DNA of 64,000 nucleotides from positions 3,352,514 to 3,416,513 of the forward strand of contig NZ_CP098502.1 of the NCBI RefSeq assembly GCF_024220175.1. Reading direction: 5' to 3'. Below are positions 17,764-25,932 of this stretch, one piece after another. The position numbers and the translations under genes were made by a program. The first letter of the stretch is position 1. The number at the start of each line of letters is the position of its first letter. The notes beneath the pieces were generated by a model. That model was not told the DNA's origin. It was given only the letters and a program-made list of their open reading frames with translations, and ran no database searches. Source of the stretch: Paraconexibacter antarcticus. GTDB taxonomy: Bacteria; Actinomycetota; Thermoleophilia; Solirubrobacterales; Solirubrobacteraceae.

Positions 17764-17820
17764 GCTTTCGACCTCCTTCCAAAAAGGTCATGACCGTGCG
17801 GGCGGCGCCCGTCCGGCCGG

Positions 17821-17881
17821 TGTCCGGGGGTTTGAAGAGGGGCCGTCACGTGGTGACGGCCCGGACAGCGGAGGGTATCAC
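17821..17881 (-). promoter_or_regulatory. Structured ilvB leader with possible attenuator peptide
   Basis: On the minus strand upstream of ilvB there is a perfect 10-bp hairpin with a 3-base loop (17840-17862) enclosed by an 8-bp inverted repeat (17821-17828 with 17860-17867). The 5' arm is preceded by a short frame GTG-ATA-CCC-TCC-GCT-GTC-CGG... (17881 down to 17846) coding V-I-P-S-A-V-R-A-V-T-T, whose stop lies inside the hairpin. Ile and repeated Val codons in a leader before ilvB suggest ribosome-mediated attenuation. There is no T-run after the hairpin and the ribosome site of the peptide is weak, so this is a hypothesis. Confidence 0.4.
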
Positions 17882-17917
17882 CGGTTCGCCGCCGGTCCGC
17901 CCGCCGCGCGCGCCCGT

Positions 17918-18220
17918 TCAGACGGTGGCGCGACGCCCGCCGGGGAGCGTCGGGTCGATCGGCTCGATCGCGACCTCGGGGAAGTCGAGCTCGTGGCCGC
18001 ACCGGGTGCAGATGGCGTCGTAGAGCTTCACGACGTTGCCGCAGCGGTCGCACTGCCGGCGCAGCTCGGCGGTCTCGTAGCGGTAGAGGATCGCGGCGAC
18101 GAGCCCGAGGACCGGGAAGACCGCGCCGAGCAGCCCCCAGATCACGAAGGAGCTGCCCTTGATCTTCGCGACGATGCCGGTCGCGAGCCCGAACGAGATG
18201 CAGAGGATGATGTAGAGCAT
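17918..18220 (-). CDS. Small membrane protein with zinc-ribbon tail
   Basis: A 100-residue protein: two hydrophobic segments (about residues 2-20 and 26-46: FVIWGLLGAVFPVLGLVAAIL) followed by a treble-clef-like zinc ribbon, CDRCGNVVKLYDAICTRCG, with four cysteines in two CxxC pairs, and a short acidic/proline tail. The ribbon is expected in the cytoplasm. I do not know a function. The gene lies on the same strand as ilvB just upstream of its leader, and is itself preceded after 12 bases by another small membrane-protein gene, suggesting a two-gene unit. Confidence 0.75.
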   Translation of the reverse strand: MLYIILCISFGLATGIVAKIKGSSFVIWGLLGAVFPVLGLVAAILYRYETAELRRQCDRCGNVVKLYDAICTRCGHELDFPEVAIEPIDPTLPGGRRATV

Positions 18221-18232
18221 CGGACGCTCGCC

Positions 18233-18403
18233 TCAGAGCCGGTTGACGGCCCAGAACACGGCGCCGATCGCGATGACGATCGCGATCGCCGTCGCGATGC
18301 CGGTGATGAGCCCGATGACGAACTTCAGGAGGAACCAGACGGCGACGATCAGCACCAGGAGGGCGATCACGCGGTTCCCCAGGTCGCCAGCACGTTCACG
18401 CAT
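18233..18403 (-). CDS. Small membrane protein, 56 residues
   Basis: Starting MRERAGDLGNRVIALLVLIV, this product is almost entirely hydrophobic after residue 10, with two segments (about 12-30 and 33-52) separated by a Gly/Thr turn. Longer reading frames extend upstream but the extra residues look like frame noise, so ATG 18403 is chosen. It precedes the zinc-ribbon membrane protein by 12 bases. No family is recognised. Confidence 0.6.
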   Translation of the reverse strand: MRERAGDLGNRVIALLVLIVAVWFLLKFVIGLITGIATAIAIVIAIGAVFWAVNRL

Positions 18404-18455
18404 GGGTCCAGGGTAGCGGCGGCCGGACGGCGCGGGCGGCCTTCCCGCCGAGCCG

Positions 18456-18623
18456 TCAGTCGTACGCGCGCTTGAGGTGCGCGAAGCGCGCGCCGGGCTC
18501 GGGCGACGCCGGCGCGCGCACGGTCGCGAGGCGGTAGCGGCGGATCTTCGGCTCGTGCGCCCCGCGCTCACGCGGGGCGGTCGGCACGAGCGTCAGGCGG
18601 GTGATGGCGGAGGTGTCGGACAT
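18456..18623 (-). CDS. Possible small protein, 55 residues
   Basis: A short frame beginning MSDTSAITRLTLVPTAPRER and ending HLKRAYD. It is basic and proline/alanine-rich with no membrane span. It is supported only by an ATG start, codon usage in keeping with neighbours and by filling an otherwise empty 340-base stretch between two genes on the same strand. Homology is unknown to me; it may be chance. Confidence 0.4.
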   Translation of the reverse strand: MSDTSAITRLTLVPTAPRERGAHEPKIRRYRLATVRAPASPEPGARFAHLKRAYD

Positions 18624-18746
18624 GGACAGGATGTTCCCCGGCGAACCGCCGCGTGCCCATGTCCCGGCGGTCGGAACCTCGGCGACCGCGTTCGGACGGC
18701 CGGTCGAGGCGCCGCCGCACGGTCCCGCCCCGGCGGGCGACCCGCC

Positions 18747-19427
18747 CTACAGGGCCTTGGCGGCCGCGCGGGCGGTGTCGAGCGCCGGCCGCTGCTCGCG
18801 GTTCAGCCGGCGACGCACGCGCCACGTCGCGCCGCTGAACGCCTGGTTCGCGACGGTCGCGAAGCCCTCCTCGTCGGCCCGCAGCGCGAGCAGCAGGTGC
18901 GCGACCCGATCGGCCGTCGGCAGCGCCGGATCGGGCACCCGGACGCACCAGCAGTGGGTGCGACGGCCGCCGCGGCGTACGAGCAGGGCCCCCGCCGGGC
19001 CGACGAGCCAGACGCCGAGCCGGCCACGCTCGAGCACGAGTCCGGTCTCGCCGTGGAGGTCACGGGCCGCGTGCCCGACGAGGTCGCCGAGCAGCCCGAG
19101 CGCGCGGCTCTCGGCGGCGGGATTCGTGCCGGCGGCGAGCGGCTTGGGCCGCACGACGTTCGCGCCGCGCTGGGCGTAGAGCTCCGGCAGGATCCACGCC
19201 TGCGCGAAGGCCGCGAGCGCGACGGGGGCCGACAGCGGCTCGAGGACGATGAGCCCGGCGCCGGTCGCGACGAACGGCACGACGTGCGCGAGCGTGCTCG
19301 CCGTCCACGACCGCGCGGTGCGGTTCAGGCGCGTCTCGTCGACGCGGGCGCGCCAGTGGACGCCCGCCGTCTCGGGCAGTGCGCTCGACGGCGCGGCCGT
19401 GACGGCCCCGTGGGCGAGGTCGGTCAT
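18747..19427 (-). CDS. Hypothetical membrane-anchored protein, 226 residues
   Basis: The product starts MTDLAHGAVTAAPSSALPET and has one hydrophobic hairpin-like region at about residues 45-85 (LAHVVPFVATGAGLIVLEPL, APVALAAFAQAWILPEL). A cytoplasmic C-terminal domain has alternating strands (GLVLERGRLGVWLVGPAGALLV) and RVPDPALPTADRVAHLLL. The tail ATWRVRRRLNREQRPALD is basic. No catalytic motif or named family is recognised. It is 18 bases upstream of nothing coding on its own strand except the small gene at 19446, which likely precedes it in one transcript. Confidence 0.65.
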   Translation of the reverse strand: MTDLAHGAVTAAPSSALPETAGVHWRARVDETRLNRTARSWTASTLAHVVPFVATGAGLIVLEPLSAPVALAAFAQAWILPELYAQRGANVVRPKPLAAGTNPAAESRALGLLGDLVGHAARDLHGETGLVLERGRLGVWLVGPAGALLVRRGGRRTHCWCVRVPDPALPTADRVAHLLLALRADEEGFATVANQAFSGATWRVRRRLNREQRPALDTARAAAKAL

Positions 19428-19445
19428 CGGAACCGCGCCGGCGGC

Positions 19446-19670
19446 TCAGCCGCCGGCGATCGGCCGGCGCAGGATGACGAGCCCGGCGTCGACCGGGAGC
19501 TCGTGCACCTGCTCGGCGTGGCCCTCGCCGTCGCTCACGACGGCGAAGTAGCCGCGGTCGAGCTCGGCCCTGAAGGCGGTGACGGCGGCCTCGACGCTCG
19601 CGGCGTCGCCGGCCGTCCACTCGGCGACCTCGGTGTGGCCGGTGTGGTCCATGCGGATGAGTCGCGACAT
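19446..19670 (-). CDS. Hypothetical protein, 74 residues
   Basis: Starting at ATG 19670 (MSRLIRMDHTGHTEVAEWTA), this small soluble protein ends PVDAGLVILRRPIAGG. The order strand (MDHTG), helix (DAASVEAAVTAFRAELDRG), strand (YFAVVSDG), strand and strand (AGLVILRRP) suggests a compact ubiquitin-like or beta-grasp fold; no family assigned. Ends with GLVILRRP, reminiscent of small multimodifiable tail proteins, but there is no GG terminus. It lies 18 bases upstream of the 226-residue membrane protein gene. Confidence 0.6.
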   Translation of the reverse strand: MSRLIRMDHTGHTEVAEWTAGDAASVEAAVTAFRAELDRGYFAVVSDGEGHAEQVHELPVDAGLVILRRPIAGG

Positions 19671-19740
19671 GCGACCCATGCTACGCCGACGCACGTGCCT
19701 CGTGGGACGCCGGGCGCGGCGGCGCTCGACGCGGCCGTCC

Positions 19741-19776
19741 GGCAGCGAACCCACCGCAGAGGTGGCCTTCGCTGCC
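19741..19776 (-). terminator. Hairpin after gatB, probable terminator
   Basis: A near-perfect inverted repeat, GGCAGCGAA at 19741-19749 pairing with TTCGCTGCC at 19768-19776, with an inner CACC/GGTG stem. It begins 50 bases beyond the gatB stop on the minus strand. No T-run follows, as is usual in GC-rich actinobacteria, so termination is inferred from position and stem strength. The rest of the 155-base gap shows nothing coding. Confidence 0.5.
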
Positions 19777-19826
19777 GTTCGCCGACCGCGGGCCCGGCGG
19801 GTGCGCCGCGCGGACGACCGGATCGT

Positions 19827-21275
19827 CTAGACGCCGAGCTGGGCGCGGACGAGCTTCGTGACCTCGCCGCCGTCGGCGCGGCCCTTCGTCGCCTTCATGA
19901 CGTGGCCGATGATGACGCCCATCGGCTTCATGTCCCCGCCGCGCAGGCGCTCGGCGATGTCGGGGTTGGCGGCGAGCGCCTCGGCGACGATCGGCGCGAG
20001 GGTGTCCTCGCCGCCGACGGCGCCCAGGCCCTTGGCCTCGACGATCTGCGCGGGGTCCCCACCCTCGGCGATCAGGGTGTCGAGAACCTCCTTGCCCGCC
20101 CCGGCGGTGACCGTCCGGGCGGTGACGAGGGCGACGAGCTGCGCCATCGCCGCCGGCGTGACCTTCGACGTCGCGGGGTCGACGTCGCCGCCCAGCCGGG
20201 TCAGCAGCTCGTTCGTCGTCCAGTTGGCCAGCGGGCCCGCGGTCTGCGGCGAGACGCCGTCCGGTGAGGCGGCGAGCGCCGCCTCGAACCAGTCGCCGAG
20301 CTCGGAGCGCCAGGCGAGGAGCTTCGCGGTGTCCGGGTGCAGCGAGAGGTCGGCCTCGAAGCGCGCCTGCCGGGCGGCGGGCAGCTCGGGCATCGCCGCG
20401 CGGGCGCGGTCGAGCATCGCCGCGTCGACGGGCACGGGCACGAGGTCGGGCTCGGGGAAGTAGCGGTAGTCCTGCGCCTCCTCCTTCGAGCGCATCGACG
20501 TCAGCCGCTCGGTCCGGGGGTCGAAGTGCAGCGTCTCCTGGACGATCCGCTCGCCGGCGTCGAGGAGCGCCGTCTGCCGGGCCACCTCGGCGCGGATGCC
20601 GCGCTCGATGTAGCGGAAGGAGTTCATGTTCTTCAGCTCGGTCTTCGTCCCGAGCTCGGTCGTCCCCGCGGGGCGGATGGAGATGTTCGCGTCGCAGCGC
20701 AGCGAGCCCTCCTCCATGTTCACGTCGCTCACGCCGAGGACGCGGAGCGTCGTGCGCAGCAGGCGCAGGAACTCGCCGGCCTGCTCGGCCGAGTGGATGT
20801 CCGGCTCGGTGACGATCTCCGCGAGCGGGGTGCCGCCGCGGTTGAAGTCGACGACGGACGCCTCGGAGCCGTGGATGCGCCCCGACGCGCCGGCGTGGAT
20901 CGTCTTCGCCGCGTCCTCCTCCAGGTGCACGCGGTTGATCCGCACGCCGCCGATCTCGCCACCCGCGCAGAGCGGTTCGTCGAACTGGCTGATCTGGTAG
21001 CCCTTGGGGCTGTCGGGATAGAAGTACTGCTTGCGGTCGAACTTCATCCGCGGCGCGATCTCGCAGCCGAGCGCGTGCCCGATCATGATCCCCAGGTGGA
21101 TCGCCTCGGCGTTGCCGACCGGCAGGGCGCCGGGCAGCGCGAGGCAGACCGGGCAGACGCGCGTGTTCGGTGGCTCGCCGAAGGTCAGCTCGCAGCCGCA
21201 GAACATCTTCGTGGCGGTCTTCAGCTGGACGTGGATCTCCAGCCCGATGACGGTCTCGTAGGTCGTCGTGCTCAT
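19827..21275 (-). CDS. gatB: Asp/Glu-tRNA amidotransferase subunit B
   Basis: A 482-residue protein with the cradle-domain signatures [12 protein letters not shown], four zinc-binding Cys (FCGCE...TRVCPVC), [29 protein letters not shown] and the kinase-like [13 protein letters not shown]. The C-terminal YqeY-like tail ends [15 protein letters not shown]. GatB binds mischarged Glu-tRNA-Gln or Asp-tRNA-Asn and phosphorylates the acyl group for amidation by GatA. ATG 21275 overlaps the gatA stop by four bases (ATGA), so translation is coupled. Last gene of gatC-gatA-gatB. Confidence 0.96.
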   Translation of the reverse strand: MSTTTYETVIGLEIHVQLKTATKMFCGCELTFGEPPNTRVCPVCLALPGALPVGNAEAIHLGIMIGHALGCEIAPRMKFDRKQYFYPDSPKGYQISQFDEPLCAGGEIGGVRINRVHLEEDAAKTIHAGASGRIHGSEASVVDFNRGGTPLAEIVTEPDIHSAEQAGEFLRLLRTTLRVLGVSDVNMEEGSLRCDANISIRPAGTTELGTKTELKNMNSFRYIERGIRAEVARQTALLDAGERIVQETLHFDPRTERLTSMRSKEEAQDYRYFPEPDLVPVPVDAAMLDRARAAMPELPAARQARFEADLSLHPDTAKLLAWRSELGDWFEAALAASPDGVSPQTAGPLANWTTNELLTRLGGDVDPATSKVTPAAMAQLVALVTARTVTAGAGKEVLDTLIAEGGDPAQIVEAKGLGAVGGEDTLAPIVAEALAANPDIAERLRGGDMKPMGVIIGHVMKATKGRADGGEVTKLVRAQLGV

Positions 21276-22720
21276 GACGGGGCGCCCCCGATCGCGGACG
21301 GCGTGTTGTCGAAGGCGAAGGCCTGCTCGAGCGCGTACGCGGCCTCGAGGATGCGGTTCTCGCTGAAGGCCGGCCCGGCGAGCTGGAGCCCGACCGGCAG
21401 CCCTTCGCTCAGGCCGCACGGCAGCGAGAGCGCCGGGATGCCGGCGAGCGAGATCGGGATCGTGAAGATGTCGTTGAGGTACATCGACAGCGGGTCCTCG
21501 GTCTTCGCGCCGAGCGGGAAGGCGACGCCCGGGCTCGTCGGCGTGACGATGAGGTCGACGCCCGCGAACGCCGTCGTGAAGTCGCGCGCGATGAGCGTGC
21601 GGACCTTCTGGGCGCTCGCGTAGTAGGCGTCGTAGAAGCCCGACGAGAGCGCGTACGTCCCGATGAGGATGCGGCGCTTGACCTCGGTCCCCATGTAGTC
21701 GTGGCGGGTCTTCGTGTACATCGTGATGAGGTCGTCGGCCTCGGCGCGGGCGCCGTAGCGGACGCCGTCGAAGCGCGCGAGATTCGACGAGGCCTCCGCC
21801 GGGGCGATGACGTAGTACGCGTTCAGGCCGTAGCCGGCGTGCGGGAGGGCGACGCGCTCGACGGTCGCGCCGAGGCCCTTCGCCGTCTCGAGTGCCGCCT
21901 CGAAGGCCGTCCAGACGCCGGGCTCGACGCCCTCGCCGGTGAGGTCGTCGGGGACGCCGAGGCGCAGGCCGTCGAGGCGCTCGCCGGTCGGCAGCGCGAT
22001 CGCGTCCGCGTCGGGCCGGCCGACCGACGTGGCGTCGCGCGGGTCGCGCCCGTGCATGTGCGAGTAGAGGAGCGCCGCGTCGGTGACGTCCCGCGCGAAG
22101 GGGCCCGCCTGGTCGAGCGACGAGGCGAAGGCGATCATCCCGTAGCGGCTGACCGAGCCGTATGTGGGCTTCAGGCCGACGATGCCGCAGAGCGCGGCGG
22201 GCTGGCGGATCGAGCCGCCCGTGTCGGTGCCGAGCGCCCAGGGCGCGAGGCCGGCGGCGACCGCGGCGGCGCTGCCGCCCGACGAGCCGCCGGGGACGCG
22301 CGTGTGGTCCCACGGGTTCTTCACCGGCCCGTACGCGGAGTTCTCGTTCGACGAGCCCATGGCGAACTCGTCCTGGTTCGTCTTGCCGAGGAGGCTCGTG
22401 CCCGCGGCCGCCAGCTGGGCGACGACGGTCGCGTCGTACGGCGGCCGGTAGCCCTCGAGGATCTTCGAGCCCGCCTGCGACGGGACGCCCTGCGTGCAGA
22501 AGAGGTCCTTGACGGCGAGGGGGACGCCACGCAGCGGGAGCGCGGCCGCGGCGCTCAGGTCCGGCGTCTGGTCGGCGACCCAGGTGTAGGCGTTCAGGTC
22601 CTCCGCGGCGGCGGCCTCGCGGTAGGCGGTGAAGAGCTCGGCGGCGTCGAGGTCGCCGGCGGCGATGGCGTCGACCGCGGCCTTCGCGGTGAGGTCGGTG
22701 AGGTTCGTGAGGTTCGTCAT
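21272..22720 (-). CDS. gatA: Asp/Glu-tRNA amidotransferase subunit A
   Basis: A 482-residue amidase-signature enzyme. The Ser-cisSer-Lys triad is visible: Lys in [11 protein letters not shown] (about residue 72), cis-Ser in [14 protein letters not shown] and nucleophile Ser in [13 protein letters not shown]. It frees ammonia from glutamine (or asparagine) and passes it to GatB. The region [17 protein letters not shown] is typical of GatA rather than other amidases. ATG 22720 lies four bases after the gatC stop. Confidence 0.96.
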   Translation of the reverse strand: MTNLTNLTDLTAKAAVDAIAAGDLDAAELFTAYREAAAAEDLNAYTWVADQTPDLSAAAALPLRGVPLAVKDLFCTQGVPSQAGSKILEGYRPPYDATVVAQLAAAGTSLLGKTNQDEFAMGSSNENSAYGPVKNPWDHTRVPGGSSGGSAAAVAAGLAPWALGTDTGGSIRQPAALCGIVGLKPTYGSVSRYGMIAFASSLDQAGPFARDVTDAALLYSHMHGRDPRDATSVGRPDADAIALPTGERLDGLRLGVPDDLTGEGVEPGVWTAFEAALETAKGLGATVERVALPHAGYGLNAYYVIAPAEASSNLARFDGVRYGARAEADDLITMYTKTRHDYMGTEVKRRILIGTYALSSGFYDAYYASAQKVRTLIARDFTTAFAGVDLIVTPTSPGVAFPLGAKTEDPLSMYLNDIFTIPISLAGIPALSLPCGLSEGLPVGLQLAGPAFSENRILEAAYALEQAFAFDNTPSAIGGAPS

Positions 22721-22724
22721 CGCG

Positions 22725-23009
22725 CTAGGCCTGCGGGCTCGGGACGCGGAAGCCGTCGTCGGCCGGGTCGGGCGCCTGGGCGAGCGCGACGTCGTGGTCG
22801 AGCGAGGCCCGCGGCGCGTCGGCGCGCAGGGCGCCCTCGGAGGCGACGACGTGGGCGGTCGGCGCCACGTCGGAGAGGTCGAGCTCGGAGATCGTCTCGA
22901 TGTGGTCGAGGATGCTCGAGAGCTCCGTGCTCATGCGCTCCACCTCGTCATCGGTGAGCTGCAGCCGGGCCAGTCGGGCGACGTGGAGGACCTGCGTGCG
23001 GTCGATCAT
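22725..23009 (-). CDS. gatC: Asp/Glu-tRNA amidotransferase subunit C
   Basis: A 94-residue protein starting [20 protein letters not shown], the classic GatC N terminus, followed by [20 protein letters not shown] and DVAPTAHV, and ending [11 protein letters not shown]. It wraps around GatA and GatB and holds the complex together. First gene of the gat operon. The 50 bases before its ATG are G/C-rich and presumably hold the promoter. Confidence 0.94.
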   Translation of the reverse strand: MIDRTQVLHVARLARLQLTDDEVERMSTELSSILDHIETISELDLSDVAPTAHVVASEGALRADAPRASLDHDVALAQAPDPADDGFRVPSPQA

Positions 23010-23060
23010 CAGGGGCGCAGTCTAGGGGCCTGCCCCCGGGCGGCGTTGCCCGGGCGGCGG

Positions 23061-23630
23061 CTACGCGGTCGCGGGCGGCGCGGGCCGCATCGGGACCTCG
23101 GGCGGCGCGCTGACCGGGCTGTCGAGCCGGTCGTCGCGGAGCGTGAGCCAGCCCCCCGCGCCGATGGCGACGAGCGCGAGCAGGCCGATCCAGGCGGGCG
23201 CGAGGATGTGGACGTCCGCGTCGCTCCAGCCGAGCTCGAGGCCGGGCTGCGCGAGCGTCAGCCGGACGAGCAGGACGAGCGCGGTGAGCGCCGTCCAGCC
23301 GGTCGTGCAGACGGCGGCGACGACGGGGAGCACCGGCGTGTCGCGCTCCATGACGGTCAGGGCGACGAGGCCGAGCCCGCCGAGGATGCTCACGAGCAGC
23401 ATCAGGACGAGGAACCAGCCCAGCGCCGACCAGCCCGACTGCGCGTACTGGTCCAGGAACGAGCCGATGATGTTCTCCGCCGTCGTGCGCAGCGGGGTCG
23501 AGAGGTCCACGCCCGGGGCGGACCGCACGTGCGCCTCGGGACGCGCCCAGTGCAGGAACAGCATCACGGTGAGAAGGAGCGAGCCGACGCCGGCGAGGAT
23601 CTCGCCGCCGCGGAGGCGGGCGAGGCTCAT
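23061..23630 (-). CDS. Four-span hypothetical membrane protein
   Basis: A 189-residue protein, [19 protein letters not shown]..., with hydrophobic segments at about residues 11-28, 68-90, 100-122 and 142-162, a 40-residue outer loop after the first span, and a proline-rich tail ending [11 protein letters not shown] 23630 overlaps the folD stop by four bases, so it is coupled to folD although I see no functional link. Similar 'hypothetical membrane' proteins are common in Solirubrobacterales-type genomes. A longer upstream frame is only folD in another phase. Confidence 0.7.
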   Translation of the reverse strand: MSLARLRGGEILAGVGSLLLTVMLFLHWARPEAHVRSAPGVDLSTPLRTTAENIIGSFLDQYAQSGWSALGWFLVLMLLVSILGGLGLVALTVMERDTPVLPVVAAVCTTGWTALTALVLLVRLTLAQPGLELGWSDADVHILAPAWIGLLALVAIGAGGWLTLRDDRLDSPVSAPPEVPMRPAPPATA

Positions 23631-24481
23631 GCTCCGACCATCCGCGCCGCCGTGAGCGTGTTGCGCAGCAGGCAGGCGATCGTCATCGGGCCGACGCCGC
23701 CGGGCACGGGCGTGATCGCGGACGCGACCTCGCGGGCGGCCTCGAAGTCGACATCGCCGGTGAGGCCGCTCTCGAGCCGGTTCATACCGACGTCGATGAC
23801 GGTCGCGCCGGGCTTGACCCAGTCGCCCTTGACGAGGTGCGGGACCCCGACGGCGGCGATGAGGATGTCGGCCCGCCGGCAGACGGCCTGCAGGTCGGCG
23901 GTCCGCGAGTGGCACGTCGTGACCGTCGCGTTCGCCGCGAGCAGGAGCTGCGCCATCGGCTTGCCGAAGAGGTTCGAGCGGCCGACGATGACCGCCTCCC
24001 TGCCCTGCGGCGCCACGCCCGCGTGCTCGAGCAGCAGCATCACGCCCTTGGGGGTGCACGGGCGCAGGCCGTCCATGCCGAGCGACAGGCGACCGGTCGA
24101 GGCGATCGTCAGGCCGTCGACGTCCTTGCGGGCGTCGATGCGGTTCGTCAGCTCGACGCCGTCCAGCGGTGCGGGCACCGGGAGCTGGCAGAGGATGCCG
24201 CTGACCGCGTCGTCGGCGTTCAGCGCGTCGATGAGGGCGAGGAGCTCCTCGCGGCTCGTGTCCGCGGGCAGACGGTGGTCGAAGCCCTTGATCCCGACCT
24301 CGGCGCAGGCCTTCTGCTTGCCGGCGACGTAGACGGCGCTGCCCGCGTCGTCCCCCACGAGGATCGTGGCGAGGCCAGGCGTGCGGCCGGTCTCGGCGGT
24401 GTACGCGGCGACATCCTCGGCCACCTGGGCCCGGACCGCGGCGGCGACGGCCTTGCCGTCGATGATCGTGGCGCTCGACAT
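23627..24481 (-). CDS. folD: Methylene-THF dehydrogenase / methenyl-THF cyclohydrolase
   Basis: A 284-residue bifunctional folate enzyme. Motifs: [15 protein letters not shown], the catalytic lysine stretch [16 protein letters not shown] (about residues 50-65), [28 protein letters not shown], the NADP-site [18 protein letters not shown] and [19 protein letters not shown]. It interconverts methylene-, methenyl- and formyl-tetrahydrofolate. It starts at ATG 24481, diverging from the proline-rich protein gene at 24569 with 87 bases between, which must hold both promoters. Confidence 0.95.
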   Translation of the reverse strand: MSSATIIDGKAVAAAVRAQVAEDVAAYTAETGRTPGLATILVGDDAGSAVYVAGKQKACAEVGIKGFDHRLPADTSREELLALIDALNADDAVSGILCQLPVPAPLDGVELTNRIDARKDVDGLTIASTGRLSLGMDGLRPCTPKGVMLLLEHAGVAPQGREAVIVGRSNLFGKPMAQLLLAANATVTTCHSRTADLQAVCRRADILIAAVGVPHLVKGDWVKPGATVIDVGMNRLESGLTGDVDFEAAREVASAITPVPGGVGPMTIACLLRNTLTAARMVGA

Positions 24482-24568
24482 CTTCGCCGGAGGCTAATGG
24501 AGGGCCTCGCGCGCCGTCTCGTGACCTTTGCCGGACCTTGACCAGGCCTGCGCCACACTTGGAGACCC

Positions 24569-24955
24569 GTGCCCCCTCCCACCTCCCTGAGCCCCACCGC
24601 GCGCGACCGGGCCCTTCGGCGCACCCGGACCGTCCACCGGGTCGCCGGCGTCGCCGTCGCCGGCGCGACGGCCGGGCTGTCGCTCCTCGCGTCCCATGCC
24701 TTCAAGGGACACACCGGGACGGCGTCCGCGGCGGCCGCGACCGTGCCGCCCGCCGCCGCGCCCGCGCCGGCGCCCGCCGCGCGCCCCGCGACTGCGGTGC
24801 CTCCGCCCCAGGCCGTCCCGCCCATCGCCGGGGACCCCGCTCCGCTCGAGCCCCCGCCGTCGGCTCCGTCGGCCGCGCCGCAGTCCGCTCCGCAGGCGGC
24901 CCAGCCTGCCCCGGCGCCGCCGCCTCCGCCGCCGGTCGTGACGGGTGGGTCGTGA
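24569..24955 (+). CDS. Membrane-anchored Pro/Ala-rich protein heading the ApbE operon
   Basis: A 128-residue protein from GTG 24569. A basic N terminus (RDRALRRTRTVHR) precedes one transmembrane helix (VAGVAVAGATAGLSLLAS, about residues 25-43); the remaining 80 residues are Pro/Ala/Ser-rich with no fold and end PPPPPPVVTGGS. In related operons the equivalent first gene usually encodes an anchor, a linker and then an FMN-bind domain carrying an S/T-G-A-S/T flavinylation site. Here the chain stops at the linker, and the stop overlaps the ApbE start by four bases, so no further domain can follow. It may be a degenerate or minimal anchor; function unknown. Confidence 0.65.
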   Translation: MPPPTSLSPTARDRALRRTRTVHRVAGVAVAGATAGLSLLASHAFKGHTGTASAAAATVPPAAAPAPAPAARPATAVPPPQAVPPIAGDPAPLEPPPSAPSAAPQSAPQAAQPAPAPPPPPPVVTGGS

Positions 24956-25932
24956 GCCGGGCGGCCACGACCGGCCGTCCCGTCACCGGCGACGCCGCCT
25001 GGCGCGCCCTCGGCACCGGCGTGCGCCTGCTCGTCACCGACGCGGCCGCCCTGCCCCCGGCCCGTTCTGCGGTCGAGGCGGAGCTCGCCGCGACCGACCT
25101 CGTCTGCAGCCGCTTCCGCCCCGACGCCGAGCTCGTGCGGCTGAACGCCCGCGCCGGCCGGGAGGTCCGGGTCTCGGCGCGGCTGCTCGACGCCGTGACC
25201 CTCGCGCTGCGGGCGGCCGCGCTGACCGAGGGCGCGGTGGACCCGACGGTCGGCGCGGCTCTCGTCGCCGCCGGCTACGACCGCGACTTCCCCCTGCTCG
25301 CCGCCGGCGGCGCCCCCGGCCGGGGCCGCCGCGCCGACCGGCTGCGCCTGCGCCTGCGGCATCGCGCGGCCGACTGGCGCAGCGTCCGCGTCGACCCGGC
25401 GGCGTCGACCGTCCGGGTCCCGTCCGGGGTGCGGCTCGACCTCGGGGCGACCGCGAAGGCCGCCTGCGCCGACCGGGCCGCCGCCGCCGCCCGTGACGCC
25501 GCGGCCGCGGTCGTCGCCCACGCCGGCGTCCTCGTCTCCCTCGGCGGCGACGTCGCGGTGGCCGGCCCCGCGCCCGCCGGCGGCTGGCGCGTGCTCCTGG
25601 CCGAGGATCATGCGGCGTCGCCGTCCGCTGGGGCGCCCGCGGTGACCGTCACGGGGGGCGGCCTGGCCAGCTCGAGCACCACCGTCCGGCGCTGGGGCGA
25701 CGGCGCGCACCACCTCATCGACCCGCGCACCGGGCGGCCGGCCGCGGGCCCCTGGCGGACGGCGACGGTCGCGGCCGGCTCCTGCGCCGACGCGAACATC
25801 GCGAGCACCGCCGCGCTCGTCCTCGGCGAGGACGCCGTCGCCTGGCTCGCCGGGCGCGACCTGCCCGCCCGCCTCGTCGGCACGCACGGCCGCGTCCTCG
25901 CCGTCGGCGGCTGGCCGGAAGACGCATCGTGA
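24952..25932 (+). CDS. ApbE-family FAD:protein FMN transferase
   Basis: A 326-residue ApbE-like protein beginning at GTG 24952. Motifs in order are FRPDAELVRLNARAG, VDPTVGAALVAAGYDRDF, RLDLGATAKAACAD (usually DxGGxAKG), VSLGGDVAVAG, the metal/FAD region WGDGAHHLIDPRTGRP (about residues 252-267) and CADANIASTAALVLG. ApbE enzymes attach FMN to a Ser/Thr of extracytoplasmic FMN-bind domains through a phosphoester bond. No signal peptide is obvious, and two Gly of the canonical GGxAKG are replaced by Gly-Ala-Thr-Ala, so activity should be tested. It overlaps its neighbours by four bases on both sides. Confidence 0.85.
   Translation: MSRAATTGRPVTGDAAWRALGTGVRLLVTDAAALPPARSAVEAELAATDLVCSRFRPDAELVRLNARAGREVRVSARLLDAVTLALRAAALTEGAVDPTVGAALVAAGYDRDFPLLAAGGAPGRGRRADRLRLRLRHRAADWRSVRVDPAASTVRVPSGVRLDLGATAKAACADRAAAAARDAAAAVVAHAGVLVSLGGDVAVAGPAPAGGWRVLLAEDHAASPSAGAPAVTVTGGGLASSSTTVRRWGDGAHHLIDPRTGRPAAGPWRTATVAAGSCADANIASTAALVLGEDAVAWLAGRDLPARLVGTHGRVLAVGGWPEDAS

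Noticed and set aside
19446..19670. Ubiquitin-like protein modifier
   Set aside because: A beta-grasp-like pattern can be imagined, but the C terminus lacks a mature diglycine end suited to conjugation beyond the chance AGG, and no E1- or Mpa-like gene is nearby.
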